Under the pieces are notes generated by a model, which saw nothing but the letters and a program-made list of their open reading frames with translations, was not told the origin of the DNA and searched no databases. The position numbers and the translations under genes are program-made. This document shows, piece by piece, positions 1 through 9,435 of a stretch of DNA of 64,000 bases. How positions within the stretch are numbered: the first letter of the stretch is position 1; each line of letters begins with the position of its first letter. Source of the stretch: Pseudomonas sp. B21-056 (GTDB lineage: Bacteria; Pseudomonadota; Gammaproteobacteria; Pseudomonadales; Pseudomonadaceae). The stretch is taken from positions 3,534,001 to 3,598,000 of the forward strand of contig NZ_CP087203.1 of NCBI RefSeq assembly GCF_026016325.1. Direction: 5' to 3'.

Positions 1-51
1 AGTTTACATAATGAAATAACCAGACCGAAGCCTCTTTTTACATTCGGGGCG

Positions 52-78
52 AAAACGCCGACCAAATGGCGGCGTTTT
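52..78 (-). terminator. Hairpin terminator after the YeiB-like gene
   Basis: A 9-bp perfect inverted repeat (AAAACGCCG / CGGCGTTTT, 9-base loop) lies about 50 bp past the stop of the minus-strand gene that ends at 127. Each arm ends in four T on its own strand, so it could work in both directions. The T run is short, so strength is uncertain. Confidence 0.5.
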
Positions 79-126
79 GATGGCGCAGAGCGCCACCCAG
101 CAGGCGGTCTCGGCACCCTGCAGGCC

Positions 127-1332
127 TCAGAAATATTTGAGGAGCGCGATGTCCCAGCGACGTTGTTTCAGATCGGCAAACCAGCGCGTCGGGAAGTACA
201 GCGCCACGCCCAGCATCACGCTCCACAACCACACCATCGGCAGATGATCGAAGCCGAAATAGGTCCCCTGGTTGGTACCCCAGATGGCGACCGCGACGAG
301 GTACATGATCTTCAGCACGTAAAGATGCAGCAGGTAGAAAAACATCGGGGCACCACCGTAGATCGCCAACTGCGCAATCGTCCAGCGCTGCTGGGCTTTC
401 TCGAAGAGTGCCAGCAGGATCAGCCCTAACCCCAGGGTCGGCATCAGGAACATCAACGAGGGTGGGTACTTCTTCGCGCTCATGAAACTCATGAGCGTGC
501 GCAGCCCGTCGCCGGTCTGTACCCAGGGTTTGTCACCGTACACATTCAGGTAGCGAATGAACACGAAGGCCACCAGCAAGCCTATGCCGACCTGGAGCAG
601 TCGACGTAATCGCACAGTAGGCTCCATGTCCTTACCAAACCAGGGGCCGCTGGCCCAGCCCAGCAGAATCACGCCGATCCACGGCAGCACCGGATAAGTG
701 GTGCGGGCCCGGGTGAACTCGGTAATGTCGATAAACGCCCTCTGATGAAGAATCGACCATGGCACAAAGAACGGGGACTCAGGCCCCAGCACTACACCGT
801 CCAGCAGGTTATGACCGGCAACAATGGCAATCCCCAGGACGACCAGCCAACTGCGCTTGATGTGCAGCAGCGCGGCCAGCACGATCATGCAGATGCCGAT
901 GCACCAGATCACCTGCAGCCACAGGGTCTTGGGCGGAAACTCGGCGTTCCAGGCAAAACAGACAAAGGTGATTTCCAGCAGGACCAGGAACAGGCCGCGC
1001 TTGAGCAGAAACAGCGAGGTTTCGCCGGCGCTGTGTTTCTGGCTGTAGAGCCAGGCCGATAAACCGGTGAGGAAGATGAATACAGGCGCGCAGAGGGTGC
1101 TGAGCAGACGGGTGAAATACAGGTCCGGCGTCACGCTCAGTGCATCGATGGGGTCACTGACCTGCCGATGCAGCAGGAACGTCTCGCGAACATGATCCAC
1201 CAGCATCAGCAACATGACGAAACCCCGCAAAGCATCGATGGCGAGCATTCGCATAGGGGTGGTTGTTGCATGGGTCGCAAGTGCAGGAGCGATGACGCCG
1301 GGCGGGCTCGTCACGCTTGGGGATGAGATCAT
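127..1332 (-). CDS. YeiB/DUF1624-like multi-pass membrane protein
   Basis: Predicted inner-membrane protein of about 401 aa with roughly ten hydrophobic segments. Near the N-terminus it has the IDALRGF motif followed by a membrane helix with VDH, as in DUF1624/heparan-alpha-glucosaminide N-acetyltransferase-like and YeiB proteins. These families are thought to be membrane acyltransferases, but the substrate cannot be inferred here. The frame extends upstream to a TTG at 1416. I chose the ATG at 1332; another ATG at 1254 sits just before the conserved motif and is also possible. The gene stands alone, followed by a hairpin terminator. Confidence 0.75.
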   Translation of the reverse strand: MISSPSVTSPPGVIAPALATHATTTPMRMLAIDALRGFVMLLMLVDHVRETFLLHRQVSDPIDALSVTPDLYFTRLLSTLCAPVFIFLTGLSAWLYSQKHSAGETSLFLLKRGLFLVLLEITFVCFAWNAEFPPKTLWLQVIWCIGICMIVLAALLHIKRSWLVVLGIAIVAGHNLLDGVVLGPESPFFVPWSILHQRAFIDITEFTRARTTYPVLPWIGVILLGWASGPWFGKDMEPTVRLRRLLQVGIGLLVAFVFIRYLNVYGDKPWVQTGDGLRTLMSFMSAKKYPPSLMFLMPTLGLGLILLALFEKAQQRWTIAQLAIYGGAPMFFYLLHLYVLKIMYLVAVAIWGTNQGTYFGFDHLPMVWLWSVMLGVALYFPTRWFADLKQRRWDIALLKYF

Positions 1333-1464
1333 GGCAATACTCGGGGTGAAAGTCGTCGGTCCGTGCAAGGCAAGGATGAGAATCCCTGCCAAACGAGATC
1401 GGATAACATAACACAAATCACCTTCGAGAGCAGGCCCATCACCCTGGAGTCAGCGCAAAACCTT

Positions 1465-1552
1465 GTGGGAGCGAGCCTGCTCGCGATAGCGGTATGTCAG
1501 CTTGCATCCCTGTCGAATGGGCCACCCTCATCGCGAGCTGGCTCGCTCCCAC
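1465..1552. repeat. REP doublet
   Basis: Two head-to-head REP arms (GTGGGAGCGAGCCTGCTCGCGAT and its near complement) around a short spacer, between the ends of two genes. The second arm reads GAGCTGGCTC instead of GAGCAGGCTC. Confidence 0.9.
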
Positions 1553-1595
1553 AGGGTTTGCCGCTGGCCTGTGCAGCAGGCCCCTTCCCCTCCAC

Positions 1596-2870
1596 TCAGA
1601 ACCTCGGCTTGACGGTCTTCCACTCCGGCCGGTAACGCTGCATCTGCCGCACATCGTCGCGCTGGCGAATGCCGCAACGCAGGAACTGTTCATGCAGCAT
1701 GCCCAGTTGATCCCGGTCCAGTTCCAGCCCGAGCCCCGGTGCCCGGGTGATCTTCACGCAGCCATCGACAATCGGCAGCTTGCCGCCCTTGATCACCTCT
1801 TCATCCGGCTCCTGCCACGGGTAGTGGGTGTCGCAGGCATAGTCGAGGTTCGGCACCGCCGCCGCCACATGGGCCATGGCCATGAGGCTGATGCCCAAGT
1901 GCGAGTTCGAATGCATCGACACCCCGAGGCCAAAGGTGTCGCACATTTTCGCCAGCGCCTGGGTGTCCCGCAGGCCGCCCCAGTAATGGTGGTCGGCCAA
2001 CACAATCTGCACGCTGTTCAGCGCCACGCTGCGGCGGAACTCGTCGAAATCGGTAACCACCATGTTGGTTGCCAACGGCAGTCCGGTGCGCTTGTGCAGC
2101 TCGGACATGCCCTCCAACCCCGGCGTCGGGTCCTCGTAATACTGCAGGTCATCGCCGAGCAATTCGGCCATGCGAATGGACGTCTCCAGCGACCAGTTGG
2201 CATTCGGGTCGATGCGTAGCGGGTAGCCGGGGAACGCCTGTTTCAGTGCCTTGATGCACGCCACTTCATGCGCAGGCTCCAGTGCGCCGGCCTTGAGCTT
2301 GATGCTCTTGAAACCGTAGTCGGTGATCATGCGCCGGGCCTGGGCGACGATCTGCTGTTCGTTGAGGGCCTCGCCCCAACTGTCCGGCGGATACGGCGAA
2401 TCGATGTGCTCGGCATACTTGAAAAACAGGTACGCGCTGAACGGAATTTCATCGCGAATCGCCCCTCCCAGCAGATCCACCAGCGGCACGTTGAGGTGGT
2501 GGGCTTGCAGATCCAGGCAGGCCACTTCGAATGCCGAATACGCATTGCTCACAGCCTTGCTCGCATGGGAGCCCGGCGCCAATTCGGCGCCGGCGACACT
2601 GGCGGGCCGCTGGGCGGCAACCGTGGCCTGGACGATGGCCCGCAACTGGTTGAGGTTGAACGGGTCCAGGCCGATCAATTTGTCCTGCAATTGCTGCTGG
2701 ATCGCCAGGGCCGGCGCATCGCCGTAGCTCTCGCCCAGACCGATGTAGCCATTGTCGCTCTCGATCTCGATGATCGAGCGCAGCGCAAACGGCTCATGGA
2801 TGCCGCTGGCGTTGAGCAAAGGCGGATCGCGAAAGGCAATGGGGGTGACGGTGACGCGTTTGATCTTCAT
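1596..2870 (-). CDS. Glucarate dehydratase-like enolase-superfamily enzyme
   Basis: 424-aa acid-sugar dehydratase of the mandelate racemase/enolase superfamily. It has the KxK motif (KLKAG, about residue 190), metal-ligand acidic residues in RIDPNANW and YYEDPT, and the MHSNSHLGIS histidine motif typical of glucarate dehydratases. The predicted reaction is dehydration of a hexarate such as D-glucarate to a keto-deoxy acid. The N-terminus (TPIAFRDPPLLNASG) differs from classical GudD, so this may be a paralogue with another acid-sugar substrate. Its ATG overlaps the stop of the upstream MFS gene by 4 bp, so the two are probably co-transcribed and translationally coupled. Confidence 0.85.
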   Translation of the reverse strand: MKIKRVTVTPIAFRDPPLLNASGIHEPFALRSIIEIESDNGYIGLGESYGDAPALAIQQQLQDKLIGLDPFNLNQLRAIVQATVAAQRPASVAGAELAPGSHASKAVSNAYSAFEVACLDLQAHHLNVPLVDLLGGAIRDEIPFSAYLFFKYAEHIDSPYPPDSWGEALNEQQIVAQARRMITDYGFKSIKLKAGALEPAHEVACIKALKQAFPGYPLRIDPNANWSLETSIRMAELLGDDLQYYEDPTPGLEGMSELHKRTGLPLATNMVVTDFDEFRRSVALNSVQIVLADHHYWGGLRDTQALAKMCDTFGLGVSMHSNSHLGISLMAMAHVAAAVPNLDYACDTHYPWQEPDEEVIKGGKLPIVDGCVKITRAPGLGLELDRDQLGMLHEQFLRCGIRQRDDVRQMQRYRPEWKTVKPRF

Positions 2871-4264
2871 ACAGCGGCTCCCGATGGGCCAGGGTTCAGG
2901 GCTTGAGTGTTTTCCGGTGGTTTGGCCTGCGCGACGGTTTCGCGCTTGCCGGACAAGGAATTGGGCGTGTCACGCCCCGGCGAGGTGCGGGCGAAGAAGA
3001 TCACCACGGCGGCGACCAGCGAGGTTATCGCCAGGCCGTACAAGCCGCCCTCGATGGAGCCGGTGGTCTGCTCGAGGAAGCCGAACGCCGTCGGCGCGAC
3101 AAAACCGCCGAGGTTGCCGATGGAATTGATCAAGGCAATCACCGCCGCTGCGACGCGGGCGTCCAGGTAACTCTGGGGAATCGGCCAGAACAGCGCCGAC
3201 GCGGCCTTGAAACCGATGGCCGCAAAACAGATGGCGACGAAGGCGAAGACTGGCCCGCCGGTGGTGGACATGAACATCCCGAACGCCGCGATCATCAGCG
3301 TCACCGCCACCCACGCCTGCTGGAATTTCCATTTGCCGGCCAGGGCCGCGAAGCCATACATCGCCACGATGGAAATGATCCATGGGATGGAATTGAGCAA
3401 ACCGACCTGGAAATCCCCCAGGCTGCCCATTTTCCTGATCATGCTCGGCAGCCAGAACGTCGCGCCGTAGATCGTCAGGGCGATGGAGAAATAGATGAAA
3501 CAGAACAACGCGATCTGCCGGTCGGCGAGCAGCTTGAATATCGACGGCTTGACCACCTGGGCGGCTTCACGGGCCCGTTGTTCCTCGGCGATGGTGGCGG
3601 TCAGCACGGCTTTCTCTTCGGCGGTCAGCCATTTCGCCTGGTTGGGGTGCGATTGCAGCCAGAACCAGACAAACCCGCACAGCACGATGGAGGCAAACCC
3701 TTCGATCAGGAACATCCACTGCCAGCCATGCAGGCCCATGCCGCTGACGTGCAACAGGGCGCCGGACACCGGCCCGGAAATCACCGAGGCGATGGCTGAG
3801 CCGCTGAGGAAGATCGCCATCGCCTTGCCGCGTTCGTTGGCCGGCAACCATTGGGTGAAGTAGTAGATGATGCCGGGAAAGAACCCCGCCTCCGCCGCGC
3901 CGAGAATGAAGCGCAGCACATAGAAACTGGTTTCGCCGCGCACGAAGGCCATGGCCATCGCCGCCGCGCCCCAGGTGAACATGATCCGCGTCAGCCAGGC
4001 GCGGGCGCCGTAGCGCTGCAGCAGCATGTTGGACGGCACTTCGAACAGCGCATAGCCGACGAAGAACAGCCCGGCGCCGAGCCCATAGGCGGCGGCACCG
4101 ATGCCCAGGTCGGTTTCCAGGTGGCTGCGCACGAAGCCGATGTTGACCCGGTCGATGTAGTTGACGATGAACATCACCACCACCAGGGGCAGTACATGCC
4201 GTTTGACCTTGGCCGCGGCGCGCGCCAGGGTGCTGTCACGCATGGAGTCCGATACGTTATTCAA
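2867..4264 (-). CDS. MFS permease, anion:cation symporter type (sugar acid)
   Basis: 465-aa MFS transporter with about twelve membrane helices. IDRVNIGF in helix 1 and a long central loop are typical of the ACS family (glucarate, galactonate and tartrate permeases). It precedes the glucarate dehydratase-like gene with a 4-bp overlap, so it probably imports that enzyme's substrate. The frame opens further to an ATG at 4321, but only the TTG at 4264 has a good ribosome site (GGGAGG, 5-base spacing), so I place the start there. Expression is probably controlled by the divergent LysR gene at 4372. Confidence 0.85.
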   Translation of the reverse strand: MNNVSDSMRDSTLARAAAKVKRHVLPLVVVMFIVNYIDRVNIGFVRSHLETDLGIGAAAYGLGAGLFFVGYALFEVPSNMLLQRYGARAWLTRIMFTWGAAAMAMAFVRGETSFYVLRFILGAAEAGFFPGIIYYFTQWLPANERGKAMAIFLSGSAIASVISGPVSGALLHVSGMGLHGWQWMFLIEGFASIVLCGFVWFWLQSHPNQAKWLTAEEKAVLTATIAEEQRAREAAQVVKPSIFKLLADRQIALFCFIYFSIALTIYGATFWLPSMIRKMGSLGDFQVGLLNSIPWIISIVAMYGFAALAGKWKFQQAWVAVTLMIAAFGMFMSTTGGPVFAFVAICFAAIGFKAASALFWPIPQSYLDARVAAAVIALINSIGNLGGFVAPTAFGFLEQTTGSIEGGLYGLAITSLVAAVVIFFARTSPGRDTPNSLSGKRETVAQAKPPENTQALNPGPSGAAV

Positions 4265-4347
4265 GGGAGCCTCCCAATCATTGTTTTTGTGGGGAACGGC
4301 TTGATGATGGACGGCGTGCATTGTTCCCGTCTAATCTAACTTGGCAC

Positions 4348-4372
4348 TTGATTGATACCTGGATTGAATCAA
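4348..4372. promoter_or_regulatory. Possible LysR operator
   Basis: Inverted repeat TTGATT-N13-AATCAA in the gap between the MFS gene and the divergent LysR gene, touching the LysR start codon. Size and position suit an autoregulatory LysR site. This rests on the sequence only. Confidence 0.35.
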
Positions 4373-5268
4373 TGTTTGAACTGGCCCAACTGCGCTGCTT
4401 TACCACCGTGGCGACGGAGCTCAATTTCCGCCGCGCCGCCGAACGGTTGAACATGACCCAGCCACCCTTGAGCCGGCAGATTCAATTGCTGGAGCATCAC
4501 CTGGGCGTTGAACTGTTCACCCGCAGCACCCGCAGCGTTGCCCTCACCGCCGCCGGCCGGGCTTTTTTCATCGAAGCGCAGAACCTGCTGGAACAGGCGC
4601 AACAAGCCGCCGTGGCCGCCCGGCGCTTCGCCCAGGGTGACATCGGCTCGGTCACCATCAGCTTCGTCGGCAGCGCTGTGTACGAGTTCCTGCCCAAAGT
4701 CATCGCCGAAGCGCGGCTGAAACAACCCCAGGTGAAAATCGTCCTGTCTGAGATGAACACCTACCAGCAGCACGAAGCCCTGCGAGCCCGGCGCATCGAC
4801 CTGGGCATCGTTCGCTCGCCGCTGCTGGAAACCGGCTATGCCACCGAATGCCTGGTGCGCGAGCCCTTTGTCCTGGCGGTGCCTACCGGTCATCCATTGG
4901 CTCGTGCCGAATCCGTCAGCGTCCAGGACCTCGATGGCCAGCCGTTCCTGATGTATTCCCATACCGCCTATCCACCGTTCAACGAACTGCTGACCGGCAT
5001 GCTCCGCTCGGCCCGGGTCGCGCCGCAATTCGTGCAATGGCTGGGGTCGTCGTTGACCATCCTGGCGCTGGTCAACGCCGGCATGGGCCTGGCGCTGGTG
5101 CCGCGTTGTGCCACCAGCGTGGTGTTCAAGCAGGTGGTGTTCCGGGAGATCGATCTGGGCGAAGGGGTCCAGAGCGAGTTGCACCTGGTGTGGCGCGAGG
5201 ACAATGACAACCCGGCGTTCACCATGTTGCTGGAGGGGATTCGCGGGGCGGTTCGCGAGGGACTGTGA
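4372..5268 (+). CDS. LysR-family regulator of the sugar-acid operon
   Basis: 298-aa LysR regulator. The N-terminal winged helix includes LNFRRAAERLNMTQPPLSRQIQLLE-like sequence (residues about 15-45), and a periplasmic-binding-type effector domain starts near residue 90. It is divergent from the MFS/dehydratase pair and most simply controls it. The start is the ATG giving MFELAQLRCF. No strong ribosome site is visible, and upstream in-frame starts would add sequence unlike the family. Confidence 0.85.
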   Translation: MFELAQLRCFTTVATELNFRRAAERLNMTQPPLSRQIQLLEHHLGVELFTRSTRSVALTAAGRAFFIEAQNLLEQAQQAAVAARRFAQGDIGSVTISFVGSAVYEFLPKVIAEARLKQPQVKIVLSEMNTYQQHEALRARRIDLGIVRSPLLETGYATECLVREPFVLAVPTGHPLARAESVSVQDLDGQPFLMYSHTAYPPFNELLTGMLRSARVAPQFVQWLGSSLTILALVNAGMGLALVPRCATSVVFKQVVFREIDLGEGVQSELHLVWREDNDNPAFTMLLEGIRGAVREGL

Positions 5269-5303
5269 TCCGATGTCTTCGGAGTAAGCTTGTCGAGTAC
5301 ATT

Positions 5304-5453
5304 TGTGGCGAGGGGATTTAGCGAAACGTCGCACCGCCCCGTTGGCCTGCGAAGCAGGCCCTATATCTTTCTTGCATACCGAGTTGTCAGGTTTTAGGGC
5401 CGCTTCGCAGCCCAGCGGGGCGGTGCGACGTTTCGCTAAATCCCCTCGCCACA
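5304..5453. repeat. Long inverted repeat, family 2 (GCGAAACGTCGCACC subtype)
   Basis: About 150-bp imperfect palindrome starting TGTGGCGAGGGGATTTAG and ending with its complement. Both arms carry GCGAAACGTCGCACCGCCCC. It fills most of the 320-bp gap before the next gene; nothing else is visible there apart from a ribosome site at its end. Relatives of this family lie at 19505, 23606 and 32232. Confidence 0.85.
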
Positions 5454-5590
5454 TTATCGGCTCTCGGCGAATTTCAGTGGCGATGCCGCCACTCAGCTGT
5501 TCCCGTCACCACCAAAGTAGTTGTACGATGACAGATGAGTGCATTTGGAAGCACTCATTCCTCATACCTACAACAACAAGGAAACACCCC

Positions 5591-6025
5591 ATGAAAAAAG
5601 CGACATTGGTCATGAGCTTCTTGTGCCTGTTCAGCGGTTACGCAGCGACAGCCGCTGCTTCGGCCGAGCAAGACGTGGCCCAGGCCGTCGACCACTTGAC
5701 CCAGGCCATGCTGCACAAGGACATCCCCCAGCTCCAGGCACTGGCCGCCGAGAACCTCACCTACGGCCACTCCGGCGGCAATATCCAGGACAAGCAAGCC
5801 TTTATCGCCGACATCGAAACCGGCAAGAGCGCGTTCAAAACCCTGGAAATGAAGAATCAGAAAATCACCCTGTCCGGTGACACCGCCCTGGTGCGCAACC
5901 ACTTCTCGGCCCAGGCGATCAAGGGCACCGACATCGTGCCGACTGAAATCGAGGCCTTCCAGGTCTGGCAGAAGCAGAAGAACGGCAAGTGGCTGCTGAT
6001 TGGGCGGCAGGCGTTCAAGTTCTAA
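5591..6025 (+). CDS. Secreted NTF2-like (DUF4440-type) protein
   Basis: 144-aa protein with a cleavable signal peptide (residues 1 to about 24, ending ATAAASA). An NTF2-like fold follows: an N-terminal helix (AVDHLTQAMLHKD), the LTYGHSGG strand region and a C-terminal WLLIGRQAFKF strand. Such proteins are often periplasmic and of unknown role; some bind small molecules. The start has an AAGGA site 8 bases upstream. It stands alone between repeats. Confidence 0.8.
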   Translation: MKKATLVMSFLCLFSGYAATAAASAEQDVAQAVDHLTQAMLHKDIPQLQALAAENLTYGHSGGNIQDKQAFIADIETGKSAFKTLEMKNQKITLSGDTALVRNHFSAQAIKGTDIVPTEIEAFQVWQKQKNGKWLLIGRQAFKF

Positions 6026-6037
6026 TCGCCCCACCCT

Positions 6038-6125
6038 GTGGGAGCGAGCCTGCTCGCGATGGCGTCGGTCCAGTGAACCTTTCTGCAAGCTGAACGACTG
6101 CTATCGCGAGCAGGCTCGCTCCCAC
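6038..6125. repeat. REP doublet
   Basis: Two head-to-head REP arms between the ends of the NTF2-like gene and the convergent LysR gene. Confidence 0.9.
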
Positions 6126-6151
6126 AGGGGCTCTCTCTCCGGGACATCTGC

Positions 6152-7075
6152 TCAGATGCCAGCCCACTGCTCCCGATGCTGCAACAGGAAATCGACGAAG
6201 GCGCGGACCCGCTGGGGCATGTAGCGGCCATGGGGATAGAGCAAGGTAAAGGGACGTGAGCGGCCACTGAAAGGCTGCAGCACTTCCACCAGTTGCCCGT
6301 CCGCCAGTTCCCGTTCGACGATGAACCGGTAGGTCTGGAACAACCCTGCACCATGCTTGGCCAGCGTCACCCCGCCCAGCACGTCGTCCGAACAGCAATA
6401 ATTGCCCTGGCCGAACACCTCACGCTCCTTGCCGTCGACATTGAACAGCCAGGAAATTCGTCGGCCGCTGCTAGGCAATTCGAACTGAATGCATTGGTGA
6501 TCGTCCAGCTCTTCGAGGGTGCGCGGCGTGCCGGCCTTGTGCAGATAGTCCGGCGCCGCGACCACCACCAGCTTCGCGTCTTCCAGCAACCGGGCGATCA
6601 GGGAAGAGTCCGGTTGGGCTCGGACCCGAATCGCCAGGTCATAGCCCTCGGCGACGAAGTCGATGTTTCGATTGCTCAGGTGCACGTCCACGCTGACTTG
6701 CGGGTACAGCGCACGGAAGGCCGGCAGCAACGGCAGGATCCGGTGATGACCGTAGGTGGTGGGCAAGCTGATGCGCAGTTGCCCGGACGGCACCGATTGC
6801 GCGCCCATCACTTCCTGTTGTGCCTCCACCAGTTGCGTCAACGCCTGTCGGCACTGCTCGAAATAGGTCCTGCCGGCATCGGTCAGGCGGATGCTGCGGG
6901 TGGTGCGCACGAACAGGCGCGAACCCAGGCGTTCCTCCAGGCGAAAAATCGAACGGCTCACCGCCGCCGGGGTAACCCCCGCCACCTGGGCCGCCGCCGT
7001 GAAGCTGCCCGCCTCGGCCGCCAGGCAAAACAGTTCTATGCTGCCCAACTGCAAGTCTTCGAAATGTCGCTTCAT
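6152..7075 (-). CDS. LysR-family regulator (CrgA-like)
   Basis: 307-aa LysR regulator. Residues about 10-70 form the helix-turn-helix (SFTAAAQVAGVTPAAVSRSI), followed by FVRTTRSIRLTDAG, typical of the large group-8 (CrgA/DmlR-like) branch, then an effector-binding domain. It is divergent from the small tautomerase gene at 7205 with about 130 bp between them, so control of that gene is likely. Confidence 0.85.
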   Translation of the reverse strand: MKRHFEDLQLGSIELFCLAAEAGSFTAAAQVAGVTPAAVSRSIFRLEERLGSRLFVRTTRSIRLTDAGRTYFEQCRQALTQLVEAQQEVMGAQSVPSGQLRISLPTTYGHHRILPLLPAFRALYPQVSVDVHLSNRNIDFVAEGYDLAIRVRAQPDSSLIARLLEDAKLVVVAAPDYLHKAGTPRTLEELDDHQCIQFELPSSGRRISWLFNVDGKEREVFGQGNYCCSDDVLGGVTLAKHGAGLFQTYRFIVERELADGQLVEVLQPFSGRSRPFTLLYPHGRYMPQRVRAFVDFLLQHREQWAGI

Positions 7076-7204
7076 GACTCGTTACACCGTGTATCAACTG
7101 AAGATGCCAGATACCTGTTTATCAGCCCGTGGCGTATAAATACAGTGGCCTCGGTTGCGCAGGGAATCGCCTGCGCACCTTCTCTCAACCAGCAGGAGTG
7201 CAAC

Positions 7205-7411
7205 ATGCCTTTCGTCAATGTGCGTATCACCCGCGACGGCGTCACCCGCGAACAGAAAGCCCAAGTGATCTCGGAAATCACCGAAACCCTCCAGCGTGTA
7301 CTGGGCAAGGACCCGCACTTGACCCACATCGTGATCGAGGAAGTTGATACGGATAACTGGGGTTATGCGGGGATGACGACGACGCAGTACCGAAGTCTTC
7401 CCAAGGAGTGA
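7205..7411 (+). CDS. 4-oxalocrotonate tautomerase family protein
   Basis: 68-aa small tautomerase. After removal of the start Met it begins with Pro (PFVNVRITRDG), the catalytic base of this family, and has the usual beta-alpha-beta length. Relatives interconvert keto and enol forms of 2-oxo acids. The substrate is unknown because no catabolic genes adjoin it. A clear AGGAG site precedes the ATG. The divergent LysR gene is the likely regulator. Confidence 0.85.
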   Translation: MPFVNVRITRDGVTREQKAQVISEITETLQRVLGKDPHLTHIVIEEVDTDNWGYAGMTTTQYRSLPKE

Positions 7412-7428
7412 GATTCTGGTTTTATCGA

Positions 7429-7463
7429 GCCCGGCTGAACGCCGATGTCTTGCACAGCCGGGC
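7429..7463. terminator. Hairpin between convergent genes
   Basis: 9-bp perfect inverted repeat (GCCCGGCTG / CAGCCGGGC, 17-base loop) between the tautomerase gene and the convergent chemoreceptor gene. There is no U-tract on either side, so it may protect or stop transcripts only weakly. Confidence 0.35.
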
Positions 7464-7479
7464 CATTTGAGATGAAGGG

Positions 7480-9435
7480 CTACATCCTGAACGCACCAAC
7501 CAGCCGATTTAGCTCGCGTGAGGACTCGGCAACTTCGTTGCTGGCCATTACCATGTGCCCGGCAGAATCAGCCGTGGAGGCACTGAGCGTGCGGATCTGC
7601 CGGGTGTTACGTTCGACACTTTCGACCACACTGGTCTGCTGCTCGGCGGCCGTGGCAATCTGCACGTTGTGCTGAACGATCTCGCCCATACCACGGGTGA
7701 TTTCCTCAAAGGCTCCCGCCGCCAGGCGCACTTCGCTCATCACGTTCCCCGCGCTGGCGTGGGTGGCCTGCATACGCTGCACGGCGTTATCGACCTCCTG
7801 ACGCAGACGCTCGATGGTCGCGTGAATCTCGCCGGTCAAACCTTGGGAGTGCGTGGCCAAGCTACGCACTTCGTCGGCGACCACAGCAAAACCCCTGCCC
7901 TGCTCGCCGGCACGCGCCGCTTCAATAGCGGCATTGAGTGCAAGCAGATTGGTCTGTTCTGACACACTGCGGATCATGCTCACCGCGCGGGTGATTTCCA
8001 GACTTTCACGCTCGACTGCACTAATGGCAGAGATGGAGCGCTGCATTTCGGAGAACAACAGATCAATGCCTTGCACCACACGCTCGACCTGCATGCCGCC
8101 ATCTCGGCATTTGTCGCTGGCAAGCGCGGCAAAGTCGGAGGTCAGGTGAGAACTGCGGCTGATTTCGTGCACGCTGCCGACCAACTCGGTCATCGAGGTG
8201 GTGATCAGCTCAAGCTCCATCGATTGCTGAACAACGCCTTGCCGGGAGCGCGAGGCAGCTTCGCTGACATTAAGCGCCTTGCTTTCGGTGGCGGCTGAAA
8301 AGCGTGCTACCTCGCCAATCAGCTCACGGATTCGCTCGCGCATGCTCTCGAATGCGGTGGCCAAGCCGCCCAGTTCATCACGCGATTGAGCGCCGATGCG
8401 ATGGCCAAGATCGCCCTCGGCAAACCGGCACGTGGCCTCGGTAATACTGCCAATACTGGTGCGTACCGATAGATAAAAACCGGCAAACAGATAAACGATA
8501 ATTGCCACCACCGACAATAGAATCGCCAACCAGACAATCAAGCGCTGCTTGTCGTAAGCCGCCCGCTCCTTCAAGCGGCTGGATACGCCTGCCAGTAACT
8601 GCCCAGTTGCGGTGTCGAGCGTTTGCAGCATGGGATCGAATGCCTGCATGCGCTGCAGCCATAACCCGGTCGACTCCTCATCGAACTGAGTACTTTGCCT
8701 GTATTTGTCCAGGGTCTGGGTCTTGTACATTTCAGCCGCACCCAACGCGGCTTCACTCATCAGTGGCTGATCCGTAAGCCGGGTAAAACCCTCAAGGCTG
8801 GCCAACTGGCTCATTACACCCGGTCGTGAAACGGTTTCCAGATAGCCATAAGCGGCGATATATCCGGCGTAGGCTCGGCTTTGCCCAATCACTTGATACA
8901 GAGGGAGGGAACTGCTGAAAAATAGGTCAATGGCACGATTGACCTCAGCCTCACGATCCAAGCTCAGAAAAGTCGCCCACGCGATACGCTTCATTGCCGC
9001 CGGATAACTCTCTTGATCAGCCAACACTTCGTTATACGACGAGCTAACCGATTTATCTGCCTGAACAACACCGCTGGCCGCCTCCTGAGTCACCAAAGGC
9101 AGATGCGCCTGCTCTAACCAGATATTCAAGGTTTGGCGGGCTTGGTCCAGTGCCTGCTGTTTATCATTGAGCGCCTGGGTCAGCTCTGGACTTTTCGCGG
9201 CTTTAGCCGTGAGCTTAATGCCCAATAACTCGAGAGACAGCCGATACACTGGCATGGACTGCTCAAGCGCCGCGATGCCCTGTAGTTGCGACCGGGTGCT
9301 GGCCAGTTCGGCATTCAAGGCGCTGAGTCGCTCGAACGACAACCAAGCGAACGGCACCATGAACACCACAAAGATAATGCTGAACTTCTGCACGTAACGT
9401 GCGCGGTTCATCAGGTACAACACCGGCCCGAACAT
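7480..9435 (-). CDS. Methyl-accepting chemotaxis protein
   Basis: About 651 aa. An N-terminal membrane helix (about 15-35) and a long, mostly helical periplasmic ligand domain (about 36-295) are followed by a second membrane helix (about 300-325), a HAMP region and a cytoplasmic signalling hairpin. The hairpin tip SEQTNLLALNAAIEAARAGEQGRGFAVVADEVR binds CheA/CheW. There is no C-terminal CheR/CheB-tethering pentapeptide. The periplasmic domain is of the long helical-bimodular size; the ligand is unknown. I chose the ATG at 9435 because GGGGAGAG lies 7 bases upstream; a longer start at 9456 would put that site inside the gene. Confidence 0.88.
   Translation of the reverse strand: MFGPVLYLMNRARYVQKFSIIFVVFMVPFAWLSFERLSALNAELASTRSQLQGIAALEQSMPVYRLSLELLGIKLTAKAAKSPELTQALNDKQQALDQARQTLNIWLEQAHLPLVTQEAASGVVQADKSVSSSYNEVLADQESYPAAMKRIAWATFLSLDREAEVNRAIDLFFSSSLPLYQVIGQSRAYAGYIAAYGYLETVSRPGVMSQLASLEGFTRLTDQPLMSEAALGAAEMYKTQTLDKYRQSTQFDEESTGLWLQRMQAFDPMLQTLDTATGQLLAGVSSRLKERAAYDKQRLIVWLAILLSVVAIIVYLFAGFYLSVRTSIGSITEATCRFAEGDLGHRIGAQSRDELGGLATAFESMRERIRELIGEVARFSAATESKALNVSEAASRSRQGVVQQSMELELITTSMTELVGSVHEISRSSHLTSDFAALASDKCRDGGMQVERVVQGIDLLFSEMQRSISAISAVERESLEITRAVSMIRSVSEQTNLLALNAAIEAARAGEQGRGFAVVADEVRSLATHSQGLTGEIHATIERLRQEVDNAVQRMQATHASAGNVMSEVRLAAGAFEEITRGMGEIVQHNVQIATAAEQQTSVVESVERNTRQIRTLSASTADSAGHMVMASNEVAESSRELNRLVGAFRM

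Noticed and set aside
4369..5454. 361-codon minus-strand frame over the LysR gene
   Set aside because: Antisense shadow: no motifs, no ribosome site, and it runs into a repeat.
6293..7411. 372-codon plus-strand frame ending in the tautomerase
   Set aside because: Only the last 68 codons (from 7205) are real; the rest is antisense to the LysR gene.
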